Of a stretch of DNA of 64,000 nt, positions 23,010-34,466 are shown piece by piece; the stretch's first letter is position 1, and the number at the start of each line of letters is the position of its first letter. The notes under the pieces were generated by a model. The model was not told the DNA's origin, did not search any database, and worked only from the letters and a program-made list of their open reading frames with translations. The translations under genes were made by a program, and so were the position numbers. The stretch is from Hedera helix (Eukaryota; Streptophyta; Magnoliopsida; Apiales; Araliaceae), in assembly GCA_947179155.2 (NCBI GenBank), contig OX359270.1, positions 26,747,556 through 26,811,555 of the forward strand. The letters run 5' to 3'.

Positions 23010-25710
23010 AAGAAGAGGAAAAAGGGATTGTGTTTCTCATGTGATGAACCATATGGATTGGGGCACTAGTGCAAGAAACCCTAGTTGTTCATAATGCTAC
23101 CTTCTGAAGACTATAAAGTTGATGAGGAAATAGATGATTGCTATGAATTAGAAGAAAAAAAGGAGAATAATACTTGTGAGCAGCTAGAAGCACATAAAAC
23201 TCTACATCCATTATCTGGACATAGTATTAATAACATCATCAGGATTTTGGGAATGGTAAATGAGAAATTTCTTAAAATTCTGATAGATAGTTGCAGCACT
23301 ATTAATTTCCTGGTCCCTCAAGCAGCTAGAAGAGTCAAGGCTAGTAAAAGATACTAAGTCGGTTCCTGTATCAGTAACAGATAGGCTCAAGATGACTAGC
23401 TTTCAAGAATGCTTGGATTTCAAATGGTTAGTGCAAGGAGAGGAGTTTGTTACTGACTTCAGAATCCTTCCCTTGGGAGGAATTGTTGCAGTTCTAGGTG
23501 TGCTGTGACTTTCAATCCAGTCACTTTGGATTTTGATAAATTACAATTTTCTTTTACCATAAAGGAGAGGACTGTGGTTTTACAAGGAGAATCTAATGCA
23601 GTAGTACCTATTGTTCAAATGATGTCTTCTGGAGAATTTAAAAATACCATACATGCTACAATACATGGCTATTTTGGCTACTTATTTAGAATCTGTCAAG
23701 ATCAGAATGTTGAAAAGGCCACAGTTGATAAAGAAGAGGCTAAGCATACTAAACTAAAAAAGGAGCAGTGCATTGAATTAGAGACTTTACTAAACAACTT
23801 CTTTGGGGTCTTTCAAGAACCTAAGCATTTACCACCTAATAGATACCACAATCATCATATAAATATGAAGGAGGACAGCCAACCAGTGAATTTGAGACCC
23901 TATAGGTATCCTCATGTACAAAAAGAAGAAATAGAAAGGATTGTGAATGAAATGTTAAAGTCTGGGGTAATCCAACCAAGCCATATTCCCTATGCATTTC
24001 CAATTTTATTGGTGAAGAAACAGGATGGGTCTTGGAGAATGTGTGTGGGTTACAGGTCTCTTAATGACTTAACCATCAAGGGCAAGTTCCCAATCCCAGC
24101 CATTGATGAATTATTAACTAAATTACATGGCTCAAGATGATTTTCTAAACTGGCCGGACCTCAGATCTGGTTATCATCAAATAAGAGTGCATGGCCCTGA
24201 TATTCACAAGACTACATTTAGGACTCACACATGTCATTTTGAATTTTTAGTAATGCTTTTTGGGCTTACAAATGCCCCTACCACATTTCAGTCCTTAATG
24301 AATGAAGCCTTCAAGCCTTATCTTAGAAACTTTATATTAGTTTTCTTTGATGACATCTTAGTGTATGTAGCAGAACCTATGAAGAGCATTTAGAACACCT
24401 TAAAATGACCCTACAGTTGCTGCAAGATAATACTCTTTATGCTAAAAGGAGTAAATGTGTGTTTAGAACTCAGCAAGTTCAGTATTTGGGTCACATTATT
24501 AACCACCAAGGTGTTTCCACTAATCCAAATAAGGTTGATTGCGAGGTTAAATGTCCACTGCCAACCAACATTAAAAGCTTGAGGCCTGACAAGGTACTAT
24601 AGGAGGTTCATCAAGGATTATGGCACTATCAACAGACCCTTGACTGAATTATTAAAGAAAGATAAATTCAGTTAGCATAAGGGAGTTACAACTGCTTTTT
24701 CTAACCTTAAGGATGTCATAGTTAAGGCCCCAATGCTAGCTATGCCTAACTTCAATATGCGTTTTGAGTTGGAAGCAGATGCCTCATATTATGGTTTTGG
24801 GGCAGTATTAATGCAACAAGACAGACCTATAGCTTACTTGAGCAAAGTTATAACACCAAAATATTTAGGGTGGTCTACATATGAGAAATAGTTTATAGTT
24901 GTTGTGTATGATGTCAATAAATGAAGGCATTATGTGCTTGGTAACAAAATTATGATCAAAACTGATCATCATAATCTAAAATACCTATTAAACCAGAGAA
25001 TAACTACTACAAATCAACAAAAATGGATCATTAAGTTAATGGGGCTAGAATATGAGATAGTGTACCAGAAAGGTTTATAAAATGCGGTAGCAGATTGCCT
25101 TTCAAGACCAGTGGAGAATGAAGTTCAAAATCATAGCTGTGTGGCCATTTCTACAGCCATTCCCCAATGGATATCTGAGTTGGCTCAAACCTAGAAAGCT
25201 GATGAGGGCTTAAGGAATATCATTGTTCAGTTGCAGTTAGACCCCCAAGCATTGCCAAGTTATTCTTTCAACTATGGCAGACTTAAATTTTTAAATAGAT
25301 TGGCGGTTGGTCCAGACTTAGTCCTAAGGAGAAAATTGTTGTCTGAGTTTCATGCTTCACCTGTTAGTGGTCATTCTGGAATCAGAGGTTCCTTTGAGAG
25401 GATCAGTAAGTATTTCTTCTGCCTTCAATGAAAAATGATGTGCTTAAGTTCGTAAAAGAATGTGGTATACGTCATAAACAAAAACATGAGAATGTGGCTT
25501 TACCAGGATTGTTACAGCCCTTATCCATCCCTAAAGTTCTTTGGAAAGATATATCCATGAATTTTATTGAAGGATTGCCTAAGTCAAATGGTTTCACAAC
25601 TATCTGGGTAGTTGTAGACAGGCTGACCAAATATGCACACTTCATATCCCTTAAACATCCTTTTACTACTCCAAATTTAGCTCAAGTGATTAGTACTCAT
25701 ATTTACAAGC
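23010..25710 (+). pseudogene. element D pol: zinc knuckle, protease, RT, RNase H, integrase N-terminal half
   Basis: In order: a zinc knuckle GLCFSCDEPYGLGH (about 23029-23070, last Cys region disturbed by a stop); a protease-like ILIDSCSTINFL (23277-23312, the usual DSG/DTG now DSC); RT with VKKQDGSWRMCVGYRSLND (24010-24070), SGYHQIRV and FFDDIL (24347-24364); RNase H with ADASYYGFGAVLMQQ and TDHHNLKYLL; integrase zinc region SGHSGIRGS; and the first catalytic Asp region as WVVVDRLTKYAHF. Stops and frameshifts break it repeatedly. It is cut at 25715 by element C and resumes at 36898. Confidence 0.8.
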
Positions 25711-25715
25711 TTCAT

Positions 25716-28700
25716 TGTAAGACCCCGAATTTATGAAATACAAAATTTAATTTTTCTTCATATATATTTTTCCTGAAACAGTAAATGGTTAAATTGACAA
25801 AATTGAAAGTTAAGGATGTTATGTGCAAATTTTATTTTGTCGGACAATATTCTTTTTGTCGGGGAATATTCGTTTTGTCGGGGAATATTCGGGCCGTACG
25901 ACGGCGCCGAAATAATAAATTATTTGTGGACCCCACAACGGAATATTTGTCGGATATAGAAAACGACAGAAGTAACCTTTTTAAATAAAAATAGTCAACG
26001 GTGTTAACTGTTAAAATACCGGTGATAAAAGAATAGTAGCATACGGTAATTTATGGTATTTTCTGTAGCACACGGTACTCTACAGTAGCACACGGTATTG
26101 CACAGTGTCTCATATTATTGGTCTGATAATTGACACCGTAATTGTTACGCATCATTTCATCAATAATTGTCACTGCATAATATTTTATATTATCAATTCA
26201 ATTATTGTTGCTACACAGTATTTTGCATTATTGATTCAATAATTGTCATTACACTGTATTTCATATCATCGAGTCAATAATTGTTGGTGCACTGTAGTTT
26301 AAAATTATTGAATCTAATAATTGTCACAGTAGCAAATACACTATAATTTATATTATTAAATTAATAAAAATATGTAACGTGTTTCTTACATTATTGTGGT
26401 AACATTATTTTATATGTTGGACTCACAGGAAGAATAAATAAATAAATAAATAAATAAATAAAAAATAAAATAATTAATTTTACTATTTGAAATAGTAACG
26501 TGAATAGTGACGTGAATAGTACGTGAATAGTAAGAAACATGTGGGACCCATTGTGGGGCCCACATGAAATGTGAGAAATGTGAGAAATGTGAGAATTTGC
26601 TGAAGAGTTGGTGGAGGCTGCGCAGCAGCCTCTGCTGAATTTTTTTCTGTTCACCTACCACGCATAGTAACTTATTTTCTCCTATAAATAGCTTGCTCAG
26701 CTGAATAGAAAAATCACACCTAAAACATAAAATTTTTCTATAAGAATTTTATGAGTTTTCTCTGAGAATAGTAAGGTTATTTTGAGAGTTTGAAAGCCAA
26801 AAGGAGTGCAGGAATTTTTCAAGTAAGTGTTTTATTAAAGAGTAGTAATTTCATAAATTCCTATTTTTCACGGTATTCACAAATCTTCCTTTAGAAGACT
26901 CTTCTTTGAGAAGATTCATTTTTAAAAGCTTTCTTTGGAAGATTTATTTTGGAATATTATTTTAAAAACTATTTTAAAGTTGTTATATTATACTACAAAA
27001 ATTATGTTAAATATATATAATTTTGATAGTTCATAATATACGAGTTATCATATACTTTGAAATTTATATGTGGTAATTACTAATTATATTAAAAATATAT
27101 AGGTTGATCAATCTCATTTAAATCAATATCCAGTCACGTGTTAAGGTAAGGGGTATCACTCTTTTCATCATCATAAATGGATATTATTTTCTTTCTTACT
27201 TGAAGGGATTATCATTCTTTGATTCTCGAAAATAATATTGTTTCTTTCTTGTGCCATTTATTTCCATGTATTAAATTGTGGGAATAACCTTACGGCGCGG
27301 TTTACCGCCTGTTGGTGAATAACCTTTTGTATTCATTCCTTATTAATCTTTGAGAATAACCTTACGGTGCGGATTATCGACTGTTTGGTGAATAACTCTT
27401 CGTGTTCAAATTCTATTAAATTGTGGGAATAACCTTACGGTGCGGATTACGCCTGTTTGGTGAATAACTATTCGTATTCAAATTGATGGGAATAACCTTA
27501 CGGTGCGGATTATCGCCTGTTGGTGAATAACCCTTTTTATTTGTCTCGTGTGGAAATAATTTGTCTACACGAATTATCACATGACACTTTTATTCCATAT
27601 TCGTAAGTGATATCATTTTCCTTTATACTCATAAGGGATACCATCTTTTTCATCTTCCATTATTCAAACTTACTATGGTAAGGGATATTAATTTCCTTCA
27701 CCTTTTGTTAATCAAACCTGCTACGGTAAGGGATATTATTTTCTTCCATACACCTAAATCAAAACTTATTATGGAACTATTGCTTCTATAATTCCTGAAA
27801 ATATTATATGTTCCATAATAGTTGAATTTCATTAGTTCAACTGAACCTTCCTATTTTCTGAACATTTCTATTGAACTGTAATCGTTATTTTGAACTGTGG
27901 ATCTTGAATATCATTTTTAAATTTCACTCCACATCATGTTGGCAATTTGGACATTATTTGAATCTGCACAAAGTAAACTTCCGATACTTATTGTTTATCC
28001 TGTTCTTCTGTTCATCATTTGTATCACTGTTATTTGTATTAATCATCAAGAATCAAGCTGTTGTGAATATCTGTGGCCGGGGGCACAGATGTGATATAAT
28101 TGTTGAACAGATGATAGGTTAAAGGCGATATACTAGGTTAAAGGCGATACATCTGTTCGGTGTCTTTTATGACACGTGGTGAATGTTGTCTTTGGCCCGT
28201 AGTGCAAAGATGAACTGTTGATTGGTATGATTATGACCAAAGGCTGAATCTGGTATAATCATGACCGTTGGTGTTATATTGAATGTCTTTGGCCCGTAGT
28301 GCAAAGACGAACTGTTGATCTGCATGATTATGACCAGGAACTGTGAAGTTGTATTATCTTGACTAATGGTATTTCAGATGATAAAAGTTGATGATATTTT
28401 TACTAAAAAGAGAAGCGAGTGGACATTATAGTCTGCATTATTCTTCTAATAGATTGCTCATTCCGCTGCTATTATTGATCTGAACGTTGTTTAAGAATTT
28501 AACTGCAGTTTTTGATATAAACCTTGTAGTCTATTGTATTCTATCAAGAACTCAACTGTTGAAGGCTAATGATAAATTATTCGTCATTATCTTAGTCATG
28601 ATATTTCTTACTGGGCTATTTGAGCTCACCCTTTCTTTTCGTTCCATTATTTTTCAACAGGAGATGAGAACGTAACGGGGTCTAGCCGGGGAATGGAGTG

Positions 28701-28885
28701 AGAGTGCGGGGATAGCTATCATAGTCTTCACGTGTTATAAAATAGTGTGGCAATAATAATGAAGACTTAGTTGTGTTGTATTATCCACTGTATTGTTGTA
28801 CGTTGTATTTCATTGTAATAATTTTATTGTAGTCTTTTGACGACTCAAGTTTGGGCTGTGTGGGCCTAGATTTGGGGGCGTCACA
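25716..28885 (+). repeat. 5' LTR of element C (3170 bp)
   Basis: It contains a TATA box (26683-26690) and several tandem arrays: GTCGGGGAATATTC-type units (25837-25892), CACGGTA words (26040-26110), a CAATAATTGTCA-type array of about 50-bp units (26140-26335), an (AATA)n run (26434-26465), three GTGAGAAAT units, and a four-unit array around AATAACCTTACGG (27281-27535). The block GTCTTTGGCCCGTAGTGCAA occurs twice (about 28180 and 28285). No gene is present. Confidence 0.95.
26683..26690 (+). promoter_or_regulatory. TATA box of the element C 5' LTR
   Basis: TATAAATA sits in a CTCCTATAAATAGC context. The same box is at 34672-34679 in the 3' LTR. Confidence 0.65.
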
Positions 28886-28899
28886 GTTGACATCAGAGC
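28886..28899 (+). other. degenerate primer-binding site of element C
   Basis: GTTGACATCAGAGC follows the LTR directly. It matches the Met primer TGGTATCAGAGC except at two positions (GA for GG, C for T), unlike the perfect sites of B and D. Confidence 0.65.
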
Positions 28900-29085
28900 T
28901 TAGGGATATGGTCTTTAATGGAGATCTGGGGTTAGAACTAGGAGGGGAGAGACGAATAGAATCAGTCACTAGTGTGTCCTACCTAAATTAGATTTTATTA
29001 TCTAATGAGTTGATTTGAATATAGGGACATGAAGTGATGAGTCAGTTTATTTGAACTAACATTTATTTTGTGACCACAGTTTAGT

Positions 29086-32000
29086 ATGGCATCTGGAAAT
29101 CAAGAGGTTAACTACGAAATACCCGAAGCGAATGTAGCCGAAAATCAAGAAGCCACAAACAATCCTCCTGCCAACTCAGGAAATAATATTCCTGATAACA
29201 TGATGAATGATGGATTCTTTAGGAATTTCATGCAGTTCATGCAGAATCAGGCAAGAGGAAATCCAGTTAACAATAACGGTAGAAACGCTGGTAATTTGAG
29301 GATGATCACTGTCAAGCAATTTAAAGAATTGGGACCACCTGAATTCCAGGGGAAGCCTGACCCACTCAAAGCGGAGGCATGGCTGAAGCAGACGACAAAA
29401 ATACTTGATGTCCTACAATGCGCTGATGATCAGAAGGTGCCCTTTGCTACCTTTATGTTTCGAGGTGAGGCGGATCACTGGTGGGAAGCGGTAAAACGTA
29501 TCCACCCTTCAGCACTTGAGATGTCTTGGACAGAATTCCAAGAGCTATTTAATGAAAAGTACTTCCCAGAAAGCATCCGCCATATGAAGGAAGTGGAATT
29601 CATTAAGCTGGAGCAGGGAAACATGACAGTTTCTCACTATGAAGCTAAGTTTGCTGAACTGTCTCGTTTTGCGACTCATCTAGTAGATGACGAAGCACGG
29701 ATGAGTCGGATGTTCTTACGTGGTCTAAGATTCGAAATCCGTCAACAACTTAGCTCTCATAAATTTAATTTGTATTCAGATGTTGTTGATAGGGCTCAAA
29801 GGGTGGAGCAAACAGATGAAAAATTACAGCCAATAGTCAATGATCAGAGAAATGATAACAACCACAGGAACGAGAACCATCGAGGAGGTAACCAACACTT
29901 CGGTGGTAATTCCACATCAAATAACAGAAGAGGAGAATCCAGTGGGAACAATTTCAAAAGAAAGAGATTCCATAATAATTATGAAAGGGCACCAGTACCA
30001 ACACCAGCACCGACCCCAGTTTCAAGGGGAGAAGATCGACCACCAGTGAGATGCTATAGGTGTGGTCAGGAAGGTCACATCAGCCCAAACTGTACACTAC
30101 AGTCCAAAAAGTGCTACAGTTGTGGGAAAGAGGGTCATCTTGCGCGATTTTGTCCTGCCACAAAATCAAGTCCAGCTGCAGTGATGATACCAAAAGCTAG
30201 CGCGGATAAGGAAAAATCTGTAGTTCAAGGGAGAGCTTTTGTTGTGACATCCCAAATGGCACGAAACTCGAACGAGGTGATAACCGGTAAGCTATTCATA
30301 AATTCTCGTGAAGTCTACGCTTTGTTAGATACTGGTTCTACCCATTCTTTTATCTCACCTGCATGTGCTCAGCGTTTAAACTTAACTCCTGAAAATTTGG
30401 ACTTTGACTTATCAGTTGAAACCCCATTAGGAGAAATGACCATTACATCTACTGTCTATAAATCTTGCCTAGTTCAAATCAACAACCTCACATTACCTGT
30501 TGACCTTATTTCTTTGGAGATGCATGAATTTGATGTGATTTTAGGAATTGATTGGTTGACTACCCATCATGCTAAAATTGATTGTTTTCATAAGATTATT
30601 AGTTTTCATATTCCTAATCAACCTGTCATGCAAATTCAAGCAACTAAACCATTGAAATCTATAACTGTTATTTCTAGCCATAAAGCCATTCGTTTATTGA
30701 AAAACGGATGTCAAGCCTTTTTAGCTCATGTCACTGATTTGAACAAAAATACGTCAAACTTGAATGATATTCCCATTGTTAATGAGTTTCCTGACGTTTT
30801 TCCGGAGGAACTTCCTGGTTTACCCCCAAACCGTGAAATTGAATTTTGTATTGATCTTGAACCTGGTACCAAGCCCATTTCCAAAACTCCATACCGAATG
30901 GCTCCCATTGAACTTCAAGAGTTAAAAGTCCAACTACAGGAATTGTTGGATACTGGTTTCATTCGTCCGAGTGCATCACCTTGGGGTGCTCCTGTTCTAT
31001 TTGTGAAGAAGAAAGACGGGAGTATGAGATTGTGCATTGACTACCGAGAATTGAACCATGTCACCATAAAAAACAGGTATTCGTTACCTCGAATTGATGA
31101 CATGTTTGATCAATTACAAGGTGCTCAACATTTCTCAAAGATTGATCTCCGTTCTGGATATCATCAGTTAAAGGTTAAAGCTGAGGACATTCCAAAGACT
31201 GCTTTCAGAACTCGTTATGGGCATTATGAGTTTTTAGTCATGCCTTTTGGACTAACCAATGCTCCTGCAGCTTTCATGGACATGATGAACCGAATATTCA
31301 AGGAATATTTGGATCATTTTGTGGTTGTCTTTATTGATGACATCCTCATATACTCCAAAAGTCGTGAGGATCATGAACAACACCTGAGATTGATACTCCA
31401 GAAGCTCCGTGAGAACAAATTATATGCCAAGTTGAAGAAATGTGAGTTCTGGCTTGAGGAGGTCACGTTTCTTGGGCATGTGATTTCTAGTCAAGGAATA
31501 TCAGTCGATCCTGCAAAGATTGAAACGGTACTAAATTGGGAACAACCCAAGACAGTAACCGAAGTCCGAAGTTTTCTGGGCCTAGCTGGTTATTATCGGA
31601 GATTCGTAGAAGGATTTTCTCGAATCGCCACTCCATTAACTCAGCTTACTCGGAAAAGCACAAAATTCATATGGAGCGAGCAATGCGAGAAAAGTTTTCA
31701 AGAGCTTAAGAGGAGACTTGTTTCAGCTCCTGTTCTGACCATTCCATCAGGATCGGGAGAATTTGTCATATACAGCGATGCTTCAGGCAAAGGTCTAGGC
31801 TGTGTCCTTATGCAACATGGAAAGGTTATAGCCTATGCCTCTCGACAACTCAAAGATTATGAGAAAAATTACCCTACTCATGATCTAGAGTTGGCAGCAG
31901 TCGTTTTCGCGTTGAAGATCTGGAGACACTACTTGTACGGAGAGAAAGTGGATATCTATACGGATCATAAAAGTCTCAAGTATTTCTTCACCCAGAAGGA

Positions 32001-33717
32001 ACTCAACATGCGACAACGACGTTGGCTTGAGCTGTTGAAGGATTATGATCACACAATCCAGTATCACCCGGGAAAGGCGAACGTTGTAGCTGACGCTTTG
32101 AGCAGAAAATCTTATGCGAGTACAAGTGCACTGCTGACAACACAAAAGCGTATTTTGTACGACTTGCAAAAGATGGAGATGGAGCTAAAGACACCAGGGA
32201 CCCACTCGAAGATTGCTCACGTGCAAGTAGAACCAGCTTTAATCGATAAAATTAAAGTTGCTCAAGCTACCGATCCGGAACTGATAAACATGATAAAGAA
32301 AGTACAAGAAGGTACCATTCCCGAAGCAAGAATCGACGAGAAAGGAATACTTCGAGTCAACTCTCGACTCTGTGTTCCTAACGATCCTGAATTAAAGCAT
32401 AAAATCATGATGGAGGCACACAACACGCCATTTGCAATCCACCCTGGAGGTACCAAGATGTATCGAGATCTTCGACATACATTTTGGTGGAACAATATGA
32501 AAAGGGAGATTGCAGAGTTTATCTCAAGGTGCTTAACTTGTCAACGTGTCAAGGCAGAGCATCAAGTACCTAAGGGTCCTTTACAACCACTTGAGGTTCC
32601 CGAATGGAAGTGGGAACACATCAATATGGATTTCGTGACGGGTCTTCCCAAAGTTTCTCAAGGCTTAGATGCAATTTGGGTCATCGTAGATAGATTGACC
32701 AAATCCGCTCATTTCTTGCCTATACGAGAAAACTTTTCACTTGAACGTCTTGCCGGTATGTACATAAATGAGATCGTGAGATTGCATGGCATGCCAGTTT
32801 CCATAGTTTCTGATCGAGATCCTAGATTCACTTCACGCTTTTGGATCAGTCTACAAAAAGCTATGGGCACTGAACTACGTTTTAGTTCTGCATACCATCC
32901 TCAAACGGACGGACAATCGGAAAGGACGATCCAGACCCTCGAAGATCTTTTGAGACTTTGCGTACTAGATTTCAAAGCAAGTTGGGATAAGTACTTGCCA
33001 TTGGTGGAATTTTCCTACAACAACAGTTACCAAGCAAGTATAGGTATGACTCCATTCGAGGCTTTATATGGACGCAAGTGTCGCAATCCAGTATGTTGGA
33101 ATGAGGTAGGAGAAGCAAAACTGTTGGGACCCGAGTTGGTACGCTTGACGACCGAAAAGATCCAAATGATCCGACAACGAATACAGACAGCACAAGAACG
33201 ACAAAAGAGTTATGCCGATCTTCATCGGAGAGATGAGAGATTCAACGTCGGAGATCATGTATTCTTACGTGTTTCTCCATGGAAAGGGGTTACGAGATTC
33301 GGAAAGAGAGGAAAACTCAACCCTCGATTTATTGGCCCATTTGAAATCCTCGATCGGGTGGGAACTGTAGCTTACAGACTAGCCTTACCACCAAGTATGT
33401 CTCGCATCCATAACGTTTTTCACATATCTATGTTACGTAAATATGTGAAGGACCCAAACCACGTCATTGAGTTAGAACCAGACGTTATAGCAGAAGATTT
33501 AACGTATGAGGAAGTACCTGTTAAGATCCTAGATAAGAAGGAGCAGATCTTACACTCAAAGGTTATACCTCAAGTTAAGGTTTTATGGAGGAACCAAGAT
33601 ATTGAGGAAATGACCTGGGAGCTAGAATCTGAGATGAAGTCTAGGTATCCATACCTCTTCGAAATGCCAGGTACGTCAATTTCGGGGACAAAATTTCATA
33701 AGGAGGGGAGGTTGTAA
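29086..33717 (+). CDS. Gag-Pol polyprotein of element C (Tekay-type chromovirus)
   Basis: An uninterrupted 1543-residue frame encodes everything needed for reverse transcription and integration. In order: Gag (about 1-310); two CCHC zinc knuckles starting at Cys323 and Cys343; aspartic protease with DTG at 415; reverse transcriptase with FIDD at 749-752; RNase H with its first Asp at 898 (SDAS); integrase zinc domain His1112, His1119, Cys1149, Cys1152; integrase core D1182, D1243, E1279 with the usual 35-residue gap; a GPY/F-like IGPFEILDRVG segment; and a C-terminal chromodomain (about 1472-1530), which in this clade targets insertion to heterochromatin. The first ATG after the primer site fits a gag start. 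The stop TAA at 33715-33717 lies inside the 3' LTR, so the frame runs through the polypurine tract. No catalytic residue is missing. Activity is inferred, not shown. Confidence 0.95.
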   Translation: MASGNQEVNYEIPEANVAENQEATNNPPANSGNNIPDNMMNDGFFRNFMQFMQNQARGNPVNNNGRNAGNLRMITVKQFKELGPPEFQGKPDPLKAEAWLKQTTKILDVLQCADDQKVPFATFMFRGEADHWWEAVKRIHPSALEMSWTEFQELFNEKYFPESIRHMKEVEFIKLEQGNMTVSHYEAKFAELSRFATHLVDDEARMSRMFLRGLRFEIRQQLSSHKFNLYSDVVDRAQRVEQTDEKLQPIVNDQRNDNNHRNENHRGGNQHFGGNSTSNNRRGESSGNNFKRKRFHNNYERAPVPTPAPTPVSRGEDRPPVRCYRCGQEGHISPNCTLQSKKCYSCGKEGHLARFCPATKSSPAAVMIPKASADKEKSVVQGRAFVVTSQMARNSNEVITGKLFINSREVYALLDTGSTHSFISPACAQRLNLTPENLDFDLSVETPLGEMTITSTVYKSCLVQINNLTLPVDLISLEMHEFDVILGIDWLTTHHAKIDCFHKIISFHIPNQPVMQIQATKPLKSITVISSHKAIRLLKNGCQAFLAHVTDLNKNTSNLNDIPIVNEFPDVFPEELPGLPPNREIEFCIDLEPGTKPISKTPYRMAPIELQELKVQLQELLDTGFIRPSASPWGAPVLFVKKKDGSMRLCIDYRELNHVTIKNRYSLPRIDDMFDQLQGAQHFSKIDLRSGYHQLKVKAEDIPKTAFRTRYGHYEFLVMPFGLTNAPAAFMDMMNRIFKEYLDHFVVVFIDDILIYSKSREDHEQHLRLILQKLRENKLYAKLKKCEFWLEEVTFLGHVISSQGISVDPAKIETVLNWEQPKTVTEVRSFLGLAGYYRRFVEGFSRIATPLTQLTRKSTKFIWSEQCEKSFQELKRRLVSAPVLTIPSGSGEFVIYSDASGKGLGCVLMQHGKVIAYASRQLKDYEKNYPTHDLELAAVVFALKIWRHYLYGEKVDIYTDHKSLKYFFTQKELNMRQRRWLELLKDYDHTIQYHPGKANVVADALSRKSYASTSALLTTQKRILYDLQKMEMELKTPGTHSKIAHVQVEPALIDKIKVAQATDPELINMIKKVQEGTIPEARIDEKGILRVNSRLCVPNDPELKHKIMMEAHNTPFAIHPGGTKMYRDLRHTFWWNNMKREIAEFISRCLTCQRVKAEHQVPKGPLQPLEVPEWKWEHINMDFVTGLPKVSQGLDAIWVIVDRLTKSAHFLPIRENFSLERLAGMYINEIVRLHGMPVSIVSDRDPRFTSRFWISLQKAMGTELRFSSAYHPQTDGQSERTIQTLEDLLRLCVLDFKASWDKYLPLVEFSYNNSYQASIGMTPFEALYGRKCRNPVCWNEVGEAKLLGPELVRLTTEKIQMIRQRIQTAQERQKSYADLHRRDERFNVGDHVFLRVSPWKGVTRFGKRGKLNPRFIGPFEILDRVGTVAYRLALPPSMSRIHNVFHISMLRKYVKDPNHVIELEPDVIAEDLTYEEVPVKILDKKEQILHSKVIPQVKVLWRNQDIEEMTWELESEMKSRYPYLFEMPGTSISGTKFHKEGRL
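33701..33711 (+). other. polypurine tract of element C
   Basis: AGGAGGGGAGG ends one base before the 3' LTR at 33713. Here it is also coding (C-terminal residues of Gag-Pol). Confidence 0.8.
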
Positions 33718-34431
33718 GACCCCGAATTTATGAAATACAAAATTTAATTTTTCTTCATATATATTTTTCTTGAAACAGTAAATGGTTAAATTGACAAAAT
33801 TGAAAGTTAAGGATGTTATGTGCAAATTTTATTTTGTCGGACAATATTCTTTTTGTCGGGGAATATTCGTTTTGTCGGGGAATATTCGGGCCGTACGACG
33901 GCGCCGAAATAACAAATTATTTGTGGACCCCACAACGGAATATTTGTCGGATATAGAAAACGACAGAAGTAACCTTTTTAAATAAAAATAGTCAACGGTG
34001 TTAACTGTTAAAATACCGGTGATAAAAGAATAGTAGCATACGGTAATTTATGGTATTTTCTGTAGCACACGGTACTCTACAGTAGCACACGGTATTGCAC
34101 AGTGTCTCATATTATTGGTCTGATAATTGACACCGTAATTGTTACGCATCATTTCATCAATAATTGTCACTGCATAATATTTTATATTATCAATTCAATT
34201 ATTGTTGCTACACAGTATTTTGCATTATTGATTCAATAATTGTCATTACACTGTATTTCATATCATCGAGTCAATAATTGTTGGTGCACTGTAGTTTAAA
34301 ATTATTGAATCTAATAATTGTCACAGTAGCAAATACACTATAATTTATATTATTAAATTAATAAAAATATGTAACGTGTTTCTTACATTATTGTGGTAAC
34401 ATTATTTTATATGTTGGACTCACAGGAAGAA

Positions 34432-34466
<35 letters not shown>

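Noticed and set aside
27871..28122. Open frame with a hydrophobic stretch, also at 35859
   Set aside because: Present identically in both LTRs of element C with no family resemblance; treated as LTR sequence.
30726..33258. Minus-strand open frames overlapping the Gag-Pol of element C
   Set aside because: They are antisense shadows of a well-supported long coding frame with all retroelement motifs.
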